Positions 46,419 through 58,800 of a stretch of DNA of 64,000 bases are shown here, piece by piece. Made by a program: the position numbers and the translations under genes. Position 1 is the first letter of the stretch. Each line of letters starts with the position of its first letter. The DNA comes from Nissolia schottii (lineage: Eukaryota; Streptophyta; Magnoliopsida; Fabales; Fabaceae): the NCBI GenBank assembly GCA_003254905.1, contig QANU01047900.1, forward strand, positions 366,894 to 430,893, in the 5' to 3' direction. The notes under the pieces are model-generated. The model searched no databases. It saw nothing but the letters and a program-made list of their open reading frames with translations, and was not told where the DNA came from.

Positions 46419-46429
46419 TTTCTTCTATA

Positions 46430-47312
46430 TATCATAACAATATACAACGTAACAACGAGGTAATGCTAACACGTTTTTCCTTAATCATGAGATTAAGAAT
46501 ACCTAGACACAAAAAAAAAAAGGAAAATGACATTATACAAAGTTGTATAAAACAAACTATAAATCATTTTCAGTCAATGCTTCGTCCCGATAAGTAATTC
46601 CTACTCAGACTGGTATAAGCTCTTATCTTAATTTCATTGTTGATCCTTTCTCCAAACTTCCTCTGTGTGTGCTAGAAACATCAGAAAACTCAGATTTGAA
46701 TCCCCCCCGTACCCTAATATTTCAGCTATCTGGGCAGATCAATTGATATGCGCCATTTGTCTCCACCTGCAGGTATTTTAACGGGCACGTCACTTTTGTG
46801 GGCCACGGATTTTTTCCCCCACTTTTTGGGGTTAGGAACGAATTTTTTTATTTTTAATACAAAATGTTCATTCACGGTTTTATGTTTAATTCAAGATAAG
46901 AAATTCAAATCAGACATCAAAATTGGTCTAGAGAGGGATTTAGAGGTTGAATCAATTCAATGGGGGGGGAGGTGTCAACTGATGTCTAATAAATATATAC
47001 ATAAATATGTTATATAATAAGTTAAAATTATTTTTTATATTGTATTTGTATATTATTAGTGTTGTGATAGTATATATTTTAACAAAATACGTAGGGATAA
47101 TATCAAAAATAATAAAAAACATTTTTTATTTTTTATTTTAAAAAAATAATATTTTAACTTTTTTTATTTCAAAAAAGTAATTTTTTATTTAAACAAATCA
47201 TTAAAAAAAAAGTGGAGCAAAATTGCTTAACTGGACTGGTTAGGATCCGGTTCCTGGTCAGACTGATAGGTTCGATCCAATTTTCTTAACATTGGTTTAA
47301 TCATAAAGTTTT
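46430..47312. other. Intergenic, no gene seen
   Basis: AT-rich; the one longer frame (46748-47017) is low in coding character and matches no family I know. Confidence 0.45.
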
Positions 47313-47476
47313 GCTAAGTGTCCTTAGGACACTTGTTAAGAATTCAAGAAATAGTAAGTTTTTATTAAAAAAAAGTAAGATTTTTATGTCTTCAATGCAT
47401 TGAAAATACTGAAAAACATAAAATATTTTATTTTAAATATCTCAACAAGTGTCCGTAAGGCACTTGTTAGCTTTTT
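47313..47476. mobile_element. MITE with GTGTCC-type terminal inverted repeats
   Basis: Left TTTGCTAAGTGTCCTTAGG followed by ACACTTGTTAAGA; right inverted AAGCTAACAAGTGCCTTACGG followed by ACACTTGTTGAGA. About 160 bp, non-coding. Confidence 0.7.
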
Positions 47477-48779
47477 TCAGTTAAATAAGTTGTGACATGT
47501 GACGTTAAATAATACTACACGAGTAGTAAAAGAAAAATGAAAAAAAATATGCTACTTTAAATTTATGTGAATATGAACCCTATAATGTTGGTGAGACGAG
47601 TGACTAAGTAACTACACCAAATTTATTATCAAAATAACACTAAAAAATAAAATAAAATCTCCTTGCGAAAGTTGGACTCTAATGGATTACGGAATAATGT
47701 GAACATTAAATTGAGCTATTTACATAGTCACATAAAATGTCAAACTAACTAGGCACCATTATCACGTTTTTTACTACTCCACCAGTTTAATTTTGCATGT
47801 CGTTTTCTACGCAATGTCTTATCTAAAATTAGTTGACATTTCATTAAATTAATAAAGTATTTTTTTGATTTATTCTTATATATTGTTTTTGACAAATAAA
47901 CACATATCAAAAAAATAATTAATTTATATATATTTAAAAAAATATCAAGTTCTGAAACTAAATTATCTTTCAATATTTTTTATCTTCTACCCTTCTCTTA
48001 CTTCGATTAAAACACATATTGAGCAATTAGTATGAGAGAGTGTTATAGAAAATTGTAATGCATTTAATACAATAGTAGAAAGTTCATAATAAATAGGGGT
48101 GTAGTTAGAAAAAAAAATTACTATTTCTTTAATCTAATAAAACAACTAATTTTGGACAAATTTTGGGTAAAAAAATGACATTTAAGAGTGGCCAGAGTAT
48201 TAAGTATTGTCTTTTTAACTATACCCATATTTATTATGAGTTCTCTATTATTGTGAAGAGGTAGAGAATTATGAAGAGCTATTATTTTTTAATAGTCAAT
48301 ATAATTTAAACAACAACTACATGACTATTTATTTATTATTCAAACCTATACTCGTTGTTGTTGTTGTGGTATTAATTAAGATATTGTTGAATAGATATAG
48401 ATAGTATATCCTATTTACGAATTTCTAGACTCAAATATTTATGAGATTCAAGTTAGTGACATTTTTTAGAATTTAAATGTGAGTACTAATTGAAATGATG
48501 CCAACAAGTCATATGTACTTTAACAAAAAAAAAATTCATATATTTAAATAAGAGTTTAATTGTTATGCACTAATAATGTGTCATTCAATCAAATTTTGAA
48601 TCTTTTTTATTTCAGCATGCATCACACAATAAGTGACTTCTATGAAGAGAGACATATATTTTCCTATAGAAGGTTAGAGATTCTGCTCATAATAACTATT
48701 CCAAATCCATAAAATTGAGGAAATGAAACATTAACTTACTCTTCAACGTTTTTCTATGTAAAATAAATTAAATACATTG
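47477..48779. other. Intergenic, no gene seen
   Basis: AT-rich, no supported feature. Confidence 0.45.
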
Positions 48780-49327
48780 CAAAGTTGTAGCTAAATCTGC
48801 AGCAAACAAGTTGCAGGTAAATTTGCAACTAATTAACTATTCGTAAAAAAAATATGTAGTAAAGTAAACTCGCAACTAAATCGTAGTAAAAATGTTTGCG
48901 TATCCACAATGAACTATTCGCAAGAAAATCTACAGCAAAGCAAATTCGCAGCTAAATCCACAACAAAGAGAATTTGCAAAAAAAAATCCGCAGCAAATTG
49001 ATTTATAAGAAAATTCGCAACAAAACAAATTTGCACGAAAATTCACAACAAAGTTACTGCACAACAAAATTCATAATAAAGTAGTTCATGAGAAAATTCG
49101 CAACAAAGTCCTCATGAAACGAAAGTTGAAGTAAATTCGCAGCAAAATATTTTTCACCTAATGGAGGAAGACTTGCAAATTTTGCTTTGAATTTTGTAAT
49201 TCGCAGCAAAATGTCTATTGATTTACTCAAAAATGAAAATTTGTAGCAAAATTTGCAAGTATTACTTATGGGGAAAAAAAATCACAGCAAATTTTCACAA
49301 GTAATTCACTTTTTTTTGGTAGTGTTT
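48780..49327 (-). mobile_element. Probable CACTA end with TTCGCAGCAAA-type subterminal repeats
   Basis: Some 20 variants of AATTCGCAGCAAA / GCAACAAAGT / TTTGCAAG over 500 bp, ending at 49327 with TTTTTTTTGGTAGTG. Read inverted this is CACTACCAAAAAAAA, a CACTA-type terminus. The other end was not found. Related words occur at 17745-18185. Confidence 0.5.
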
Positions 49328-50436
49328 GAGTACGCGTAAATTAATTGATTTCTTAATATGGGTACATTTGCCAAAAACGACATATAATATTGGACGGAGA
49401 GAGTATCTGTTAGTGAGTCATTTATTAAGAATAAATATTTGTGTGATCATTAAACATATTTAATGTGTGTTCCATGGACATCATTAACTATTGATTTCAA
49501 TTTAAAGTATTTAAAAATATACAAAGCACCTATAATTAATGGCTAATAGTGTTTATAAAGGGTGCTGGACACATACATTTGGCTAATAATGCTACCCCCA
49601 AATAGAATGAGCTGCTAGAAAATAATTATTGTGAGACACACATGTAATAAATTTTGAGTGAAAATATAAAAGCTATATATTTGGGGAGTGAAAAATATGA
49701 GATGTTCATTCCATATTTTTTCTACTTAATGCAGATATAACTGAGATTTCAAACAAAAAATTGTGGATGCTTAGCAAAGTTTGGATGAGTGTCTGGTCCA
49801 CACTCAAATTTAATTTTGTTCCGATATTTATATACGTCCGATTTTGTGATTGAACTCCATTTTAATTTTATAGTTAAACCAACTTTCATGTCAACTCAAA
49901 TTAATAAGATCTTGCTTTTAGGTTGAGTGTTTGGTCCTTTAAATTTATGACAAAAGGTATGGCTCAAATTTCTTTCACTAGGTGGTTATATTATAACGGT
50001 ACACTGAATTTGTAAATTTCTTTTGATTTTTGTGTCTTTATTTTTTTTATTTTATAATTTATATATTTTCACTATAAAAATTAATTTATATGTTTTATTA
50101 TAGGTGATACAATCTTGCACGATTAATATTTAATAAAATACCAATAATCTATAATGTGTAATGAAGAATTTTTTTTCTCGAATGAATCATCAGCATCCAA
50201 GTCCTATTGTTAGAAATCTGATAAATTTAACCTGATCTCACTGAGGCCCCTCGAAGGGATAGAGGGATTTTAACTTGTATATGGTTACAGTGTAAACCTG
50301 TATCCAGGTTCATGGGTCAGAATACAAATTTACAATTGTATGAGTGGAATTTCTGAAATTGCTATAGTGTAGGGCGATTTTAGAAATTTTTAAAAAAAAT
50401 TCAAGGGTTTGAAATTTACCGTTGTATGGATCTGCG
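49328..50436. other. Intergenic, no gene seen
   Basis: AT-rich, no supported feature. Confidence 0.45.
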
Positions 50437-50560
50437 GTCTGAAATCGACATAGGAAGTAGCGATTTCAGTTCCTTTTTTATATTAAAAAAAATTCAGGGT
50501 CTAAAATCATAATAGGAGGTGGCGATTTTAACCCCCTTTTTATTAAAAAAAATCCAGATT
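50437..50560. repeat. Direct tandem duplication, 62-bp unit
   Basis: GTCTGAAATC..GTAGCGATTTCAG at 50437 and GTCTAAAATC..GTGGCGATTTTAA at 50499, each followed by a poly-T/poly-A stretch. Confidence 0.75.
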
Positions 50561-50617
50561 CATACAAATGTAAATTTCTTGCATGGAACTTATCATAAAT
50601 AATAAACTTGTGTACAA

Positions 50618-50618
<1 letters not shown>

Positions 50619-50666
<48 letters not shown>
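50619..50666. repeat. (TA)n microsatellite
   Basis: About 23 TA units without interruption. Confidence 0.95.
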
Positions 50667-50670
<4 letters not shown>

Positions 50671-51850
50671 CCGACAAAGGTCTCCCAACAAAGATTTTCG
50701 AGAAGAATGAATAAGATGTGTGAATCCTCTTCAAATGAAAATTTTCAGGAAAAAGAATTTGGTACAAGGACAGACAAGGAAGGAAAGTGAAAAAAAAAAT
50801 CAGCACAAGCGACGACGACCCAGAAAATTTATAAATGGAGGGCTGCTTATATATAATAAAAATTGTTTTTCAAGTTTTATAATTACTTACTAATATAATT
50901 TCTTTAGTCAAACAATGAAAAAAAACCATAAGGTTGAATATATATAAACTAAGAATTTTTTTTGGGTCATGCCCCCATAAGTCGGCCCCTGAGCACAAGC
51001 TAGAGCAGATAAGTGATACACGTGTGCGTTGAACGTGTACGTGTTTGACAAAGAGAACAAGGACGAGGTCAAAGCATTGGAGTCTGCCACGTCACAAGCT
51101 ACGTGAGAGTTCTGGATGAACAAGTTTCAAGCTCAAAATTTTTATTCTTTTCTAGTTATATGATTTTATTATTTGATTGTATGCATAAGGTTGTTCTATA
51201 TTATTAACAATGTAATGTAACCTTAAAATGCGTTAATAAATAAAAAAAATGTTTAAAGAACTTAACTTATCAACTTACAAATCAGTTTACTCATATTTAT
51301 AAATGATAATTAATATTTTTTATTATTTTATTCTTAAAAATATCAAATGTCATTTATAAAAATGTGAATGTTGATTTGTAAGTTAATTTGTTAAATTTTT
51401 TGAGCTTTGTTCGGATTAATAATGTGGTGAAGTTATTTATTATTTTTATTATATTCTGTAAATATATTTCAATTTAGAATCGAAGAAAAATAAGAAATGA
51501 GAGACAATAAAACCAAAACATTCCATATAATATTATTTCATATTATCATTATTTATAAAAAAAGAATTATTGAATCTCATTTTTTATTTTGTAATGTCCC
51601 TTTACCATCTATCCAAATACTCCCTAATTGGGTGTCGTAAAGAAATGGATCCAAATTTGAAACTTGGACTAGTGTAGAGAAGGTGAGAACGGGCCACGCT
51701 TATTGGGCTTGGAGTGCAAGAGGGTTAGAAGAGATGTTATAGAAAATAAATAGCAACAATAACAAGGATGGAATTGACAAAAAAGAGGAGCAGGCTATAA
51801 TGCACCCTTAACTTTGGTTATTGATGCACTTGATGGAACATGGTGGACCA
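50667..51850. other. Intergenic, no gene seen
   Basis: AT-rich, no recognised gene or repeat family. Confidence 0.45.
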
Positions 51851-51856
51851 CATTAA

Positions 51857-52105
51857 TTAATAACTTGTTATAGTAGGTGCTTCTATGAAGACCCGGTTAA
51901 TAGTCTTTCTCCAACAACTTCCCCCTCGATGTTTGCGCCACCGTCTGACCCAACTGAGACGACCTTGACGACGGCGACGGTGGAGATGCACCAATGATGA
52001 ACCCGAGAAGGAGAGGCAGAGGCGGGGAGGGGAGGGGAACATGGAAAGGGAAATAACAGGTGGCCAATTTAATTTGAAAGATAGCACTGCAGTTTGTGTA
52101 GCCAA
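51857..52105 (-). other. Possible exon or gene fragment, unrecognised
   Basis: 82 codons starting MATQTAVLSFKLNWPP, rich in Ser, Leu and Arg. An N terminus rich in hydroxylated and basic residues can resemble a plastid targeting peptide. I recognise no domain, and no supporting downstream exon was found. It may be a pseudogene first exon or chance. Confidence 0.25.
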
Positions 52106-52728
52106 CCTATGAAATTATAATTAAGAGTTAGACCCCTCATTTTATCTTTTAAAATCTTTCAAAGTGAGATTCACACATTAAAAGATCTAAATCTTGTTAT
52201 GTTATAGCCAGGGAGGAGTAAGGTTACTGCCTGGCGCCACCTAACCATGTCAACTACATCCGATCTGCTCTACCATTGCTTTTCATGCAATAAACCATAT
52301 TGCTGTCTCTAGGGGCATCAACATTTTGGGTAGTTCAAACATGCAGCAGTGCATAATGAGTGAGTAATTTCAGCTTCACAGATCCCTTGGATTCCATGAC
52401 TCCCATTCTAGCTAAAATAGACACAGCTATTTTAGTGTTCACCCAAGAGAATGGAGGCACGAAATGGATAAATTTCTCAACTATTTGAATAACAAATGAT
52501 TTCCTGAGATGACAAAACCGACTACAAACAAATTCAGATTTCTAAAAAGCTCTAGTTATCACAAGTGCATGAGAAATTAATGATAGCGAAGCCACGAGGA
52601 TTGTAATTCCATACGGTGCAGCACCATAATCATTCCTCGTGCACATTCACAATTGCACATTTGCCAAGAAAAAATTGGACTATAAATTGAATTTAATACA
52701 ACATACAACTATAAGTGAAAACTAAAAT

Positions 52729-52860
52729 GGATGAGGATCCTCTCATGCTTAAAATGAACATGAGAGGATCATGTCCATATCTCCACTTTTCATTAACATA
52801 ATTTTGGTGAGAGAATCTTGATCCATCTAATTTTGGTGAGAGGATCTTGATCCACCTAGA
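52729..52860. repeat. MITE-like hairpin and duplication in the FIP37 3' flank
   Basis: GATCCTCTCATG (52736-52747) and CATGAGAGGATC (52759-52770) are a perfect 12-bp inverted pair with an 11-base loop. TTTTGGTGAGAGAATCTTGATCC occurs twice, 30 bp apart (52802-52858). It starts about 30 bp beyond the stop codon of the minus-strand gene, so it is probably in its 3' UTR. Confidence 0.65.
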
Positions 52861-52888
52861 AGAACTAACCGTTCCCAACAAAAACATT

Positions 52889-55800
52889 TTAAGTTGGAGT
52901 GATGTTATTCAGTTCAGCATCTTCCCTAGGTATCATCTCATCAGTAGTGTCTTTTCTATTAGATGCGGCTTCTGTTCTTCCCTCATCAATTTGTTGCAAT
53001 TCATCTTTCAGTCGTTTGATCTCCTGATCCTTTTCTTCTAACTTCTCTTGCAACATCAGAACCTGCAGAAAAACCCATTAAAGCTATGTACTCTAGAGAA
53101 AAACAAATTACTCCATTGAAGTTGGTTAATTACCATACATCTAACTGTCAACAAGATCTCAGCATAAGAGAACTCCAAAACAAAATGTGTATTAGGATAA
53201 CCAATGTAAAATTACTTTATCACAAAAATATCAGTTTTGAAATAATTAATAGTTCATGCTTTTAAAAGAACGATTTTCATGTTTAAATATTTCTTCTTTA
53301 ATTTGATAAATTTAGATGCATCTATTAGAGAGTAATTTTATAGAAATGTTTCATTAGTGTTAGACAAATTTACTTTTAAGTACCAAAATAGATAAATTTA
53401 GTTTGGAAATACAATTAACAAGAAAGGAATTTAAAGAAGTTAGTGTATAATCATATATATTTGGGCACAGATAACGTTTTGGGGAGGGGAAGTTGCCCCA
53501 TTCCAAGCCACAAGATATTTATTCTGTATCAGCATTCCTTATTTAGTCCTTAATGGTTTTTTCCTACAAAAATATTTACCACCATGTCTCTCAATGCTTA
53601 GTATGAAGCTAAGTAAGCATAATGCAGAAGTGAACATGCATTGCATTAATATCTTAAAATAACATAAAAATATGAAAGTAGGGATAGGTGAAAACCATTT
53701 CATTGGATCTTTCAACATCATTTGTCAGTCCATCCATATGCTTCTGCAACCCTGTAGTAAATTCTATGGATTAAGATTACATAAATTGCTAATGCAGGGA
53801 GAGAGAACAATATCAACATTTAGCATAACTTTTGATTCCCCCAGACTCCAATTTTATAGACAAACAGATCTAAGATTCCTCCTAACAAATACTTAACATG
53901 TCAAAAGTAAAACGTCCCAAGTTCAGCACATTCACAAATAACAATATCACTAGCATACTAGTATTATATAATTCAAAGGATTAGTTTTGATGTCCGCACC
54001 ATAAAACTACTGATTATATACATCAGTATATCTAGAATAAATGTTAATATGTTACTATAAATGAACATCTTTAATGAATCTGATGACTTGACAAAGGAAA
54101 CTAACAGTCACTAAGTAGCTGGTGATAAAAGTCAAGAGGATTAAAAGCCAGATCATATTGAGATGAAACTGTTCAGCTACTAAGTACTAACCTTCAAAAT
54201 GATTTCTTAGTTCACCATTCTGGTATTTCTGCAATGAAAGTTTCATTGCTAATTCTTGCATCTGGCGCACCAAGAAAAAAACAGGAGGAAAAAGACGACC
54301 CAACATCAGCATCAACTCAGCAACAATCAAGACAGACAAACATATTACACAGGTTAAGCTTTATCTACATGTGCAACTAACATTACTTCCAATCACTAAA
54401 TACCACACACTTATTATTCCATCAGATTAGCATATAGTATTTCTTTTAAAACCATGGTCTTTGAATTTCATAAATACAAGTCTATGCTGCTAATAGCCAC
54501 AAACACTTGCCTATATAATGCCACTTTGAGGTGGGACCTTGGAGTCGCATAAGACGGCAAGGGTGCCCAACTCCCAAATATATGAGGAATAAAAAGGAAA
54601 GACAGGCATTTAGAAGTGTAAAGCAAATAAGATAGTAGCACCTTCCCCTCAGAAGCTTGATTCCCAATCTCCTCATTTTCCTCCTGCAGGGTTCTACATT
54701 TGGCCATCAGCATCTTTCCCATCTTGCTTTGGGGAGTAAAATTTACTGCAGCAATGTTATCTTGCAATTCCTTCACTTTTTTGTCCTTTTCATCTACTAA
54801 ATTCTATGATCAGATGAGAACTATTGTAAGAAACACTCAGAAGGAGAAATCACCAATGTAAATAAGCCCAATGAATAAACCACTAAAACAAATGGGGACA
54901 TGAGAATGAACCCAAAAAAAGCAATAAGAGTAAACTATCTTCAGCCACAAAAAAAATAAATAAATAAAAATGAAGCAATCAAGACATATTAAATCTGGGC
55001 AATAAGGCACCCATATTAGACATGTCTGAAAGGCAGACAAATTTCAGAAGCTTTGCTGAGCCCCCTCTCGATTCATCACTGATATTTGAAGCTCTTGCTA
55101 ATAGTTGGCAGCTGAAAAGGTCATTTACACATTTGACACCACCGTCCACCCTAGAATTATCCAGACATCTATGAATTGTATATGCACCACATACTTAAAC
55201 TAGGAAGCTTGACTAGTGCCTACCCTCTTCCACTTTCATTTTAATTTGGTTCCTTTCCATGTTGTTACCTCCCAAAGCACTAAAATCCCTTTAAGTTCCC
55301 CCATTGAACAAGGGATGGAACTACAACTACATAATAAGCAGAACACTCATTTTATCCAAAAAAAATAAAAATAGAAAAACAGCAGAACACTCTTGATCAT
55401 AGACAATAACAAGATGTTGTGTTTTCATCTCAAGGGTGATAAAACTAAGAAGACAACTTGGGCTAACATTTTACCAGTACAACTTAAGTTATGATGCACA
55501 ATCCCAAATTCCACATCCGTCAAAAGACCAAACTTTATTCAATAGAATTAAGCAAAAAAGTTGAATAACAAACCTTTAAACGACTGAACTCTTCATGAAC
55601 AGCCGGATCCAGTAACAACCTCCTTGCCTGAAAGTTAAATTTCAATGGAAAATAAGGTACTACCATTTTGGGGAGAACTAAAACAAAATGAAAGCAAAAG
55701 CCAGCCAAATTGATTTGGAAGTTCCACAGAATGAATAACAAAATATTCAACTAATAAATATTGAGGAAATAAAGATATCAAAAAATTCCACAATCATGAA

Positions 55801-58800
55801 AACAGCTACTTAGCTTTGTCCAACTAGGTGGGGTCGGCTACATAGACCAAACAATGTCATAGTGTTCTATCATAAATCATATTAACAGTCAAACCATTTA
55901 CAACTAGATCTCTTATAATAATTTTATTTAGGATTTTTCTAGATCTCTCTCTACATCTAGCTATTGGATTACCCTTCATTTGGTGCTCTCATTATTGGGA
56001 CATTTATAGGCCTTCTGCACACATGCCTAAACCAACTAAGGCGAGATTCTACCATCTATTCCACAATGGGCACTACCCCAACTTTTTCTCTAATGTATTT
56101 GTTCTCAAACCCTAAACCCTTAACCACAATCATGAAAACAGCATTGACAACTAAGTTGTGAAAATACAGCAGAGCCACCCATATCAAATTCAATGTAAGT
56201 ATATTGCTCCTCATTTGAAACATCTACTGAATTTTCACTTAGTTAAAAAGTAATATCCCAGAGGGATGTATCCCTAGAGTCAGTACCAGGATCATTACAA
56301 TTCCATTTAACACATTAAAGCAGAAAGAATCAGGCTGGCATGTTGTTATTTATCTACAGCCCAACCCCCTTGTCAGCTTATAACAGTTTAATGATAATAT
56401 AAGCCTCCTGGATTGGTATAGTGCTGTTTGAAAGAGAAAGATGAACAACAGAAGAAAAATACAGAATGTGGAGCTGGTACAATTGGGCCACGATAATTCG
56501 GCATTACAATCTTGCAGCTTTTCCTATACGATACAAATTTATCTAAACAACTGATTGATGAAGCATATTATAGCAAAAACCATATTTTAAACAATACCTG
56601 CATTGATGCTGGCTTGAGTTGAGCTTTTAGATCGCGTACAGCAGACTGGAAAAATTTAGACAGTCATAAAAAGAGATAAAGCTAAAAAAATAAGTAGAGT
56701 TTCAATATAAACCATAGAAATCTGTAAAATGCAAGTAGCTCTGAACTTTCTGATCAAGATAAGATTTGTAAGAATCATATGGTATGGTTGAAAGGATTAC
56801 TTGCAAGCTTTGATTGAACTTCATGCACCTCCAATACATATTCATGCGGCTTACATCTTAAGGGACGCTATATCCCATCAAAACTATTATTATTCAATTC
56901 TTAATCCTTATTACCAACAGTCCATCACAAGCCTTTTGCTGTTAATTCATGCATGTTGCAAACAACCCAATTGGACGGGGGAAAGTAGAAACTATATCCA
57001 TTATCCAGTTCTAGAGGCTGAACAACTTAGTACAGCTCCTGGGGCATACTGCTTTCTTCATATTGCTAACAAGTAACAACCCATTAGTCAACTAAACAAC
57101 TCATTCATGAAAATTATTGAGCAAACATTCTAACATACAAACCATTGACCGAAATGTAACCAGACATTTTCCACTAAGCAGAATAAAAGCAGAACTCAAA
57201 CTTCCCCAGGAAAACATAATAATAAGAAGAAATCAATGTTGAGCAGTGTAAATAATTTCTAACTGCCAACCAGGTCAGTAAGAGATATAAGACCATTCAT
57301 GATTTAAGATTCCATAAAATTAAGTTAAAGAGCATTGAAGATCTCAAGCAAGTTATTGTGAAACTCATGTAAAGCATTTTTTAGGATAATAGAACCCTTG
57401 AGTATATAATCGGATTTATGTGGTGTGCACATAAATCCAGTCAAGGAAAATTTCTTCCCCATTTTTACCTTCATACCAACCTCACTCTCAATGTACTGAT
57501 AGAGTAAGAGATTGAGACCAAATAGAGAAACAAAATAAAATAACATATATTCATGTTATGAAAAACAAGAACCTTATTCTTGGGATATTACCTACCTTCA
57601 ACTCTGCTATCTCTTGTTCCCGTTTTGCAAAAGTTACAAAGAATGCAGCTTCCTTTTTCTTTGCTTTTTCGATCTGATAATCAATAGAACAGTGACAGGG
57701 ATCAATGAAACCTGATCAATGGATAATGACTCATTTTGAAGAAAAAAAAAAATGAAAGATTCAATTCTGAACCTGATCTTTCAAAGACTCTTCAGATGAT
57801 TTCAGGGCTTGAAGATAATTAATGACTACTTTGGGAGCTAAAAAGGAGAGATGAAATAATTGCTCAGGGATATATTTGAAACAAAAAAAAAAAAACAACT
57901 GTTAACAGAACTAGATCTAGAACAAATAAAACATACGTCCAATGTTACGTCCAATGTTGTTACAAGTGTGCTTCAAAGTGTAAAAATGTAAGCTTTACAC
58001 TTTTACGCTTTCAACACTAACAAACACGTCAGATGTTACCTAGAAGTTTAATCAGATAAAAACGAAACGTTTTACACATTAAAGCAATAAAACGTCAAAA
58101 TCACAATTTTATGCATAAAAACTAAGATTCTGTATTTAAACCCTAAATGGGCTGAAAATGTGGATTTGTAAATCTTATAAGTCTAACCTACCATAGTCAT
58201 TCATTTAAGGAGTCACGAGCTGATTTTCTTTGGTAACTTTATGAATCTATCTTTTTTATTCTTATGAACTTTATGTGATTTGGAATTTATATTATTGTTA
58301 AAACTCTGAATTCTTGTTTGTATGTGGCTAACTTTAAAAATGTAATTTTTCTATGAGCTGTGAATTGTGATTATATTAAGCCACAAAATTTGATTGAATT
58401 TAAGACTCAAATATCACTTAAAATACAGACATATAAGTAAAAGTAAGTATATGTATTATTTTAAAATAATATTCTTTACAGTGCGTAATATTTGCGCTTT
58501 TACAACCTTATACACGTCACTTGTATTTTAGAAAAAAAACCAGGTATACACTAACCTGGAGTGATCCCAGAAGGTATGAAAGGTTCATTCTGAAATGCGA
58601 TATGCCACTTCTGAATCTCAGATTTTGTAGCCTCAAGGTCATTCTGAAAAATGGAATGATCTGATCAACAATCTTAGGAAAGAAAAAGGTACAACACAAG
58701 CTAAGGTATCACTATAATATATGGAACTTAGTAAAGTGAGGGGAAAAAAAATCCCAATTCCAACAGCTTAGGCTTGTGCCGGGGCACTCCAAACTCCACT

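Noticed and set aside
48780-49327. CRISPR-like spaced repeats
   Set aside because: Words are degenerate, spacing is irregular and the DNA is plant nuclear; transposon subterminal repeats explain it better.
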